Assembly: GCA_949752745.1 (NCBI GenBank)
Contig: OX457025.1
Span: forward strand, 52,349,098-52,413,097
Source of the DNA: Protula sp. h YS-2021
Lineage: Eukaryota > Annelida > Polychaeta > Sabellida > Serpulidae
Length of the DNA stretch: 64,000 nt
Direction of reading: 5' to 3'
Part shown: piece by piece, positions 56,866 to 64,000 of the stretch
Position numbering within the stretch: the stretch's first letter is position 1
How the letters are laid out: each line of letters begins with the position of its first letter
Notes under the pieces: generated by a model
What the model saw: the letters and a program-made list of their open reading frames with translations, nothing else
Databases searched by the model: none
What the model was told of the DNA's origin: nothing
Position numbers and translations under genes: made by a program

Positions 56866-58034
56866 AAACCCTCATTCTGTTATCTAACGGTCCTTTCTCC
56901 ATCTATATCATCTTTATGTGGTCAATGCACTAAAATTAAAATTTAAATTTTAAATGGACTCGTTGTGGTGAGGTGTGAAGTCACTAGCCATTATTTTCAG
57001 TTCACTATGCTTGATAAACCCTCTTAACTCATTAATAACTGATATAATTGGTCATTGACTCATTACACTCATTACACCTTCTATCTTAGTCACTGAACAA
57101 TAATGTGTGGGGCCGTCAGTGGTGCTTGCTTCTGCTTCTGCTCTTGCCAGAATCCGATGTTTTGGCGCCACCTCTGGCCCATATGTATGAGTCTGAGGCA
57201 TTAAGGCTAAGAGCACGATATACAGCATTTTTATGCAACTGATTCGGCAGCAATGAACGAAATCTCTGGTCAAGTCCAGGAACTAAAACTTTATTAAATT
57301 ATTGGGTGAGTGCTAACGTCCTGCCCTGAGAATTTCCACAGCATGGATTTGATCGAGTGCACACCTCCAGTAGCCTATGAGGATGGGCGTTTAGCTCTTA
57401 CAACAATTTACCACACTTAAACTTATATTCGTAAGCAGCGATCACAGCATATAGTTACAGACCGTGACTTTGCCTCTATCTCCGGCTGCGCAGTGCCCAA
57501 ATGAAATGAGTAGCCGCTTTTTCTGCTGCGACCTGACCGCCTTTGCGGCCTCCACGTACTTGCCCTGCCTTCTCTCAGTACAAACCATTTTTTCCTCTGA
57601 GATGTCAACTCGCCTCTGCACTACTTAGTGCTTTGAGGTATATCTCCAAGAAAGTGCATTTACCGTGCGTTATTATGTGTGTTTTCCTAGAAAATCTGGC
57701 CTTGACTATAATATAACACTGCGGTGAGCTTCTTCAAATAAGTAATTTTCGTCTAGTGCCTGGATTTCACCCCTTCTATTACCCGATGCTAGGGAACACT
57801 TCGGTCTTAACGTAATCCAGCACAGTTCTAGGATCCCACTCTACTAAGTGCTTTACCGGGTCTCTGAATTTAAAGTGTTTCTCAGGTAAGTGAGGCACTC
57901 GTCATGTCGTGGATGTTGTCGCGACAAGTTACGTAAGGTCATTCCCAGAACCGCTGTATATGCGTCTATAGTTGACGCCTAGAAAGCTTATACCAGAAAA
58001 TGAGCTATTAGCGCCGTAACCGGGATGAATTTGT
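56866..58034. other. Unassigned, less AT-rich, possibly decayed coding sequence
   Basis: Short open patches on both strands (for example near 57052-57273 minus); no family recognised. Confidence 0.3.
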
Positions 58035-58451
58035 TTGAAAATGTATAATCGTAAAAAAACGCTTTCATTGGGAATTGTATACCATCTTAGTGGATTGTGT
58101 CAGTCTTGCATTCACTTAACAGCTTCACGCGAAGAACCCTTCCTCCTGAATCAACCCGTTGCAGCGGGCACAGGTGGAGGCTTAGAATCCCTGGTTGTGC
58201 ATGGTGATTCCACTGCTGGCACCACCAACAACCTGGTTAGCTGTCGGTATCACGTTCCCGACGAGCTATCTGAGGCCACCAACACCATACAAAACTTGGC
58301 TCCTAGCATGTCTAAAATCACCGCTCATGTTCATCAGAAGTTGGGATTCCTCCCTTCTTGTCCTTCTTTTCTCCCTGCGTTGATCCAGTTGTCTGGGTAC
58401 GAAAAAGTAGTGTGCGAAGTCATCAGTCCCACGCCTTCATCGCTTTGCTGA
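58035..58451 (+). other. Unidentified ORF in decayed coding-like region
   Basis: 138 codons open on plus (AAGTGGGLESLVVHGDSTAG, then SCRYHVPDELSEATNTIQN). A comparable minus-strand frame spans 58334-58651. The plus reading continues past the stop as PTAEWKTFVPLPLVSDLKVQ, so the plus strand is slightly favoured. Composition is more GC-rich than the flanks. It could be part of an old mobile element or a pseudogene; I cannot identify it. Confidence 0.3.
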
Positions 58452-58659
58452 ACACCAATGGGGCCAACAGCCGAATGGAAGACCTTTGTGCCATTACCGC
58501 TTGTCTCCGACCTGAAAGTACAAGGACTTGAAATACCTTGTGTGAACGGGGTAACCCCCGATAATTCTAGAGGTTTGTTGCCCACATACCCCTGTCCACC
58601 TTTATATACTGGCACGTATCCATTTTGAGTGCTAGTGTTTGGAATGTCCAATTGAGGGG

Positions 58660-61130
58660 CTGCTATCTACTCTCAAATGGTGTCAGACCACAATTACTTC
58701 CGCGTTCGTAGACCAAAATAAGGAAGCACTTACGCACAAATAGTGCCCTACTTTGACAAGTCATTTATAAACTATTAAAGCAGCATTTGGCAATATGAGG
58801 ACACTTTTAAAAACTGCGATAAATACTCTTAATAATACCTAAAAATGGTTGCTCTAGAGCTCCAAACAATTTTGCAAATTTGATGAGAAAACTTGAAAAA
58901 ATATTGCTTAGGTGATTCGGCTCCGGGGAATTCCGAGGGGGAGTACCTTATTCTATTTATAGCAAAAAATCCAATCGGTCAGTCCCCCATTTATTTTAAT
59001 ATTTTTGAGTTCCTCTTAGACTAAATAACAAAATGTAACAGCGATTTTTGGCCCATCAATGTTGTGCAAGTGGCGATAATAGGGAATGTTATAATGTAAG
59101 CCTATGCGAAATTAATTGTGGTCTGAGGCCAAATGTCATTCTCCGTTCGCTTTTACTGGAGAAACACTCTCGCTTGTTTCTCCACAATATATCAGGTAGT
59201 GCCATTTGATTTTCCCACCCTTCTATGTAGGGTAATCAATCTTGGGTTCGGTTTTTTTCCAATGCAATAACCGGATTTTTTTTTTTTTCATTTTGTTTCA
59301 CAACCGGAAACCGACACCAAGAGTGTAAACAGCGTGGGACGTGTGTCACGAAAAGTTTCGAAGCCTGCCTCCTACTAGTAACGAGTATCTTCTCCCTGAT
59401 ACTTTCCACCATTACGTCGGTACTGTGAATAGCACAGACATTGGGAGAATTCGTCGGTATAGTTTTCCCCAGATGTCTACGCTAATTGTCACCTGTTTCG
59501 CTGCGAGAACGCGTTGACTTTAATTAAGTCTTTCTCCTACTTTACCCAACAACTTACTAGTTTAGGAACCACTGATTCAAAAACTCCAGCAGCACGCGTA
59601 GGCTCGTTCTTACCGATGCTTCAAAAAACGCTAGGTCTTATTTCTGATATTGACCTTACCATCTGACTTTGCGGGAGACACTCCGCTATACGCTTCGGAA
59701 AATAACAGTGGTGTGAATGGTATCTCATCATCACAAGACCTGTACACCGTCTTCAAAACCCTCATTTTTAACGGTTACGCATAATTTGTGCAGGTGATAA
59801 CTTCGGCATTACCTCCACCACCAATTTTGATTGGTTTTGGGACTGGGAGTGAGGCTGTAATTCACCCATTACCTCTCCTTTTCCCTTAGAAGAGCCCACA
59901 GATGGGGTCTCTTCTAAGTTATCTGCCCAGCGTAGCCCAGCATGATAAATCGCTTCTGCGGCTGTCACGAGAACGACACAGCTGTGGGCTCCACTCTTCC
60001 ATTGCCTGTAGTCTCTGTTACATCAGATATCGTTGGTTCCATAATCACAGAAGGGTTCTTAGGCGAGTGTGGCGGTTACCCCTGAATTCGTGGGCTCCAT
60101 AGCAGCACCATTCAATTCGGCCGGACATTGAGACATTTTTGAAAAACTCTGCTGGCTTAAGGTTCTGCTTGGAGAGCGCAGGTAGATGAAACAAATTGGG
60201 ATGCTGCTATTGCATAGCATCTCTCACGATGGCCTCAAAGACCGGCGGTGGATTGTAATTCTATCGATGACTGGAGACGTTGTAGAGACAGAGATGGCGA
60301 CGACAGCTTTTGGGGTTCACCCCTTATATTGTCTGATGCTTTGACGGCCTTGCTCGCCGCTTTAACTATTAAATGTGCAAACTGTGAGTTTGGTTATGGA
60401 AATTGCAGCAGACGTCAGTAGTCGGTTGGCCGGAAACTACAGCTACGTGATCCTTGACTAGTTCTCTCTCCTTTCCCCTGAATGGTTTTCCTATCCTGCT
60501 GGGACTAAATCAGCAAGAGCAAATTTCTTCTTAACAAGAACAAAAAACTTCTATCTTACTATCTTGCGGGCATAAGGATGAAAAGTGGCATCTGGGGAGT
60601 AATCAGAGCCCCATCACTGAAGTTCAGGAACATCCAGTTCTATGCAGTTACGGGCGGGACAAGGTAAGGATGATACTTTTCTAGCGTCGGTGAGATCCAA
60701 CGGCAGTTATAGTCATTTGTGGGGACAAAATAGACATTTTTGGACTCTGTAATGTTTTCTGTCACCCAGCAACTTTGTTATGACGATGCTTCGCGCACTC
60801 AGTGCATCACGTGGCGTTTACTGGAAGAGTGTCAGAGCGCCGTATACGCTTGTGTATGTTTACTCTTTACATGCACTGCAAAAATATTACTACGAATTGC
60901 ACTCAAAATGTCCAACACCAACTAGCTTATAACTTCACGAGTTTCTTTCCTAGTTCCTTCCCAAGTCAGGGTTATAAGCAAAAGGTTTTTTTTTTAAATT
61001 TTACTTCAAAGTACTCACTCCGTCTGTCAGATTTCCCACCTGTCTGGTTTTCACGCGACGTTGCAGACGTTGGATTTGATACAATATTTAAGCCGAATAA
61101 AAAACGTCTTTTTCCGACGTTGGATAAATG
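58660..61130. other. Decayed coding-like sequence, unassigned
   Basis: From about 59640 to 60920 several plus frames and one minus frame (TAAEAIYHAGLRWADNLEET) are open for short stretches, with many stops. Base composition resembles 57-58.6 kb, so all may be one old element. 61040-61125 has AACGTC/GACGTTGGA words like the 14-15 kb repeat. Confidence 0.3.
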
Positions 61131-61353
61131 TTGACTTCTCAAGCTCTATCAACTAAACGGTAACGATTGTGCAACGCTGGTAGAATGGGAGAGCAAGTTG
61201 CAGATTCCGTGAAAGGTCGCTGTTTTGACACGTACAAAGCTGCGTTCCAGAGACACGTGGGGTCATCACTTGGGTCATTCCGCGTGATAAAATATCTGCC
61301 GCTCTTCTATGAAAGTATCCCCTCTGATTGGGCCATCCCGTGTGTTAAACGGG

Positions 61354-61948
61354 AACCGGACAAAATACCACCGGACATAATACCATCGGGCAAAATACCA
61401 CCGGACATAATACCACCAAGGAAATGAAAACTAGGACAAAATACCACCAACGATATCTTTTCATTATACAGCGTAACAATGCAGACTTGGCGTCCAGTCA
61501 TAGAAGAAGCTCAAATAAGACGCGAAACGGAGACGGCTTAGTGATTATAAAAATCAGATGCAGCAGGTCGCAGAGAAAAAGATCATATACTCCGTTTTGT
61601 CATTATTGATAAGGGATTGCCATAGCGCGAGACTTTCCGCATATAAATAGGGCACAGAAATGAGTAGAATTTAAACCAATATCAACAGCAATAAACCACG
61701 ACAATAAACTAAGTAGGATCTACAAAAAAGAACATTTTCAGTAAAGTAGAATGTCCTCAGTGAATGTAATTTTACGTTTGTTTTAGTTACATTCAGTTAT
61801 AAATAGCTCCGGTGATCAGAGAAAGCAATAAAAGATTGTGGTGTTATTTTGTCCTAGTTTTCATTTCCTTGGTGGTATTATGTCCGGTGGTATTTTGCCC
61901 GGTGGTATTATGTCCGGTGGTATTTTGTCCAGTGGTATTTTGTCCTAC
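61354..61948. mobile_element. Inverted-repeat element with GGACAAAATACCACC arrays
   Basis: The left arm (61358-61450) has tandem GGACAAAATACCACC / GGACATAATACCACC words; the right arm (61841-61945) holds them inverted. No ORF is supported. Similar flanking words CCCGTGTGTTAAA (left) and CCCGTGTTAAA (right) may be the target duplication. Confidence 0.75.
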
Positions 61949-62085
61949 ACCCGTGTTAAAATATCTACAAGGTCTATTTTCCTAAACTAGCCTTTAACTA
62001 AATAAATATATTGCGCTCCCTTCTGTTTTTTAACTATTCATTATGGCATATTTTTCTAAAAGGTCGTCATGGCTACCACTTCCGG

Positions 62086-62586
62086 TGTAACAGGCTATCT
62101 TGCCCCCTGTACAGCTCCCCCGCCCCCGGTGGGAAGCTTGACTAGGCTATCACCCCCCCACCCCCTCTGGGATATTTTGCCCCTCCATAATAAACCGAAT
62201 AAATGAAACAAATACTTCACTGCAACAGAACTTTTAATGGTAAATGATCTCTACACAGTACAATTTCTTCTCTGCTTGAAAATTATAGAGTCATTTATCA
62301 ACAGTCATTTACACAATTCACTGCAGTTCACTGTGCTTTTGGTCCAACCAGGTCAACGCCGATTTATTTTCATTTATTTTTATTTATTTTCATTCACTAC
62401 TTCTTTTCAATATTTCCTATACTGATCAAGTAATTAATTTACAATTAAAATTAAAAAAAAATGAAATGCTCATACCCTTTTGCATACCCTTTTAAACTTC
62501 TCAATTTCGGAGTAATCTTATCCCAGGTGCGGGGGGGGGGGGGGGGGGCTATACATAGTATACAGGGGGCAAGATATACTGTTACA
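62086..62586. mobile_element. CCGG-flanked inverted-repeat element (Ginger-like ends)
   Basis: 501 bp. The ends are TGTAACAGGCTATCTTGCCC and the complement of TGTAACAGTATATCTTGCCC. Flanking CCGG lies at 62082-62085 and 62587-62590. It contains poly-G at 62529-62548. TGT..ACA termini with CCGG duplications are what I recall for Ginger1-type elements; this is from memory. Confidence 0.82.
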
Positions 62587-62770
62587 CCGGTAAGCGATTA
62601 TATGACAAGGATGGCTTTTGGTTAATTCCTAACATTTATCCAATGTTTCAGAAATGTGTTGGATAGAATATGCGATTTTGATCGAGACGAAAGACGATTA
62701 AAGATTTTTATTAAAAAAAACCCTGAAAACTAGTCGATAGATACCACGACAAAATATGTGGTAAATGTCA

Positions 62771-63009
62771 GGATTTGGTTATTTATCCCCACTTGCTTAT
62801 CCTGTGATGCCGGAGAGACGCTGAATCCCGACGTCTGTTCAGGTTCTTCAAGACGCTTATTTAGATGTATGGGGGAAAAGTCGGAGTTTCGCTGTCACCA
62901 AATAAATAGCAACCATCGTGACGACAAACCAGCTGCATCTTTTAACAAATGCGTGAAATTGGTCGACAGGTCACAGAAACGCTGGAGATGCGCCACAGTG
63001 TTTATCAGG
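62771..63009 (+). CDS. Possible Cys-rich exon
   Basis: Open stretch with evenly spaced cysteines (CLSC, PDVC, FRC, FRCHQ, NKCVK, RWRC), suggesting a disulfide-rich secreted domain. A donor-like CAG-GTTAAT lies at the end; the acceptor at 62771 is weak, with no pyrimidine tract. No family recognised. Confidence 0.3.
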
Positions 63010-64000
63010 TTAATACTGACAATTTGTTTTTTTTTTCTTTTCTTTTTATTACTTTTTTAATTTCTTCTTCTTGTTTTGGTTTTAACAATCAATGATTTTC
63101 AACATCTTTCAAATAACTTTAACAGGCGCAAGACGTTCAAATTTTAAGATTTCTGGAGGAAAAGTAAGCACCGCCTTAAACAATAGTTCAAGAAAATATT
63201 TTCATTTCCGGCTTAAATTCTTAAAACGAAAAAGTGGAGTTGTGGGCAATTTAGGATAACATTTTTTTAGAGAAACTGTCAGAAGAGGAGTTTTTCTTGT
63301 ATACAGGCCAGAACCCCTAAAAACCTCTGGGGCATGGTAACGTTGTTTCCAGTGGCTTTTCATACTTTATATGCTGTGGCTATTTTCATAGATTTTAAAA
63401 GTTTAACATATGTGAAGCTGTACCTCTTTGTTAAAATCACAAGCATTGTCACGTTTAAGACAATTTAAAAACAAACGTAACCTTTCTGTGTTATTTACTG
63501 CGGTATTTAAACAATGCGCCTGGCGACAATTGGTCTAACGTTTTGCATCGTGTGAACACTCCCCCCCCAACCCCCCACGTATGATCCTGATATTCAAAAT
63601 TGTCCCACTTTTGACCCGACCGTTCGAATCGTCGGTAAGGGTACTGTCGCTGGGCGCATTTTCACCAGGTGACTTGTCGTGCTTTCAACAGTCACGTGCA
63701 ATGAACACAAAACTCATTCAATTTCCGCAAAACGCTAACACTTGTTCTACAGAGTGACTGCCTACTTGCTTTAGTAGTTACCAAACTTACCGTTTATAGA
63801 GGAATGCTGAAGTAGAAATGTTCAGGTTTAACACTATCCGAATATGTTAACTTGAATTAAAACTATCGGAGGTATATAAAGTAACAGCAAGTGAATCAAA
63901 GTCTTAAACTGTGGTGAAACTTATCACCTACAAGCAGATTCACCCCACTAATTGCCGGTTACAAAACAATATTGCTCGTATCCCGTTTCAATATTTAAGC
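63010..64000. other. Nothing recognised
   Basis: T-rich then mixed AT-rich DNA; no supportable gene. Confidence 0.5.

Overview
This is a stretch of animal nuclear genome, AT-rich and intron-bearing, dominated by transposable elements in every stage of decay. The combination of BEL/Pao, two DIRS (tyrosine-recombinase) retroelements, an L1/Tx1-like LINE, other LINEs, Tc1/mariner relics and many short inverted-repeat elements, together with a fibrinogen-related host gene, suggests an invertebrate, probably marine. I cannot name the species. No bacterial genes, rRNA, CRISPR or intact host gene are present. Because nearly everything is a pseudogene, coordinates of decayed elements are approximate.

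Layout. 1-4423: 3' part of a BEL/Pao element (gag, protease, half the RT, a large internal deletion, integrase tail, 3' LTR). 4659-10108: two consecutive exons of a plus-strand fibrinogen-related protein. Their 5.15-kb intron is almost wholly an antisense, nearly full-length L1-like LINE (about 9950 down to 4900), whose ORF1 region carries a NADAR (YbiA-like) domain. 10467-13150: two diverged LINE fragments pointing away from each other around a (TA)n tract. 14.0-15.3 kb: an AACGTTG-rich inverted repeat. 16.2-23.9 kb: a nest of non-autonomous elements. It holds family A (about 850 bp, internal GANNTC motifs every 20-21 bp), family B (TATGGCGG ends), and family C inside a Tc1 transposase N-terminus. 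24.25-26.19 kb: a 25-bp satellite.

26678-34552: a structurally complete DIRS element with gag, RT-RNase H-methyltransferase, tyrosine recombinase, inverted termini and internal complementary region, disabled by a frameshift and two stops. 36.3 kb: a possible exon. 38.05-44.2 kb: a second, older DIRS with its own termini and internal complementary region, interrupted by a 1-kb inverted-repeat element. 44.2-49.0 kb: minisatellites, a G-rich inverted-repeat element and a nearly perfect 0.85-kb tandem duplication. 49.2-53.6 kb: a large inverted duplication of a dead Tc1 element, containing nested elements with CCGG target duplications. 54.3-55.1 kb: another Tc1 relic. 56.6 kb: 66-bp tandem repeat. 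57-61 kb: unidentified decayed coding-like sequence. 61.3-62.6 kb: two more inverted-repeat elements. 62.8 kb: a possible Cys-rich exon.

The most interesting points are the LINE with a NADAR domain, the helically phased GANNTC array in family A, the shared 6-bp duplications and TATGG ends of families A and B, and the four CCGG insertions. Insertion order can be read directly in several nests.
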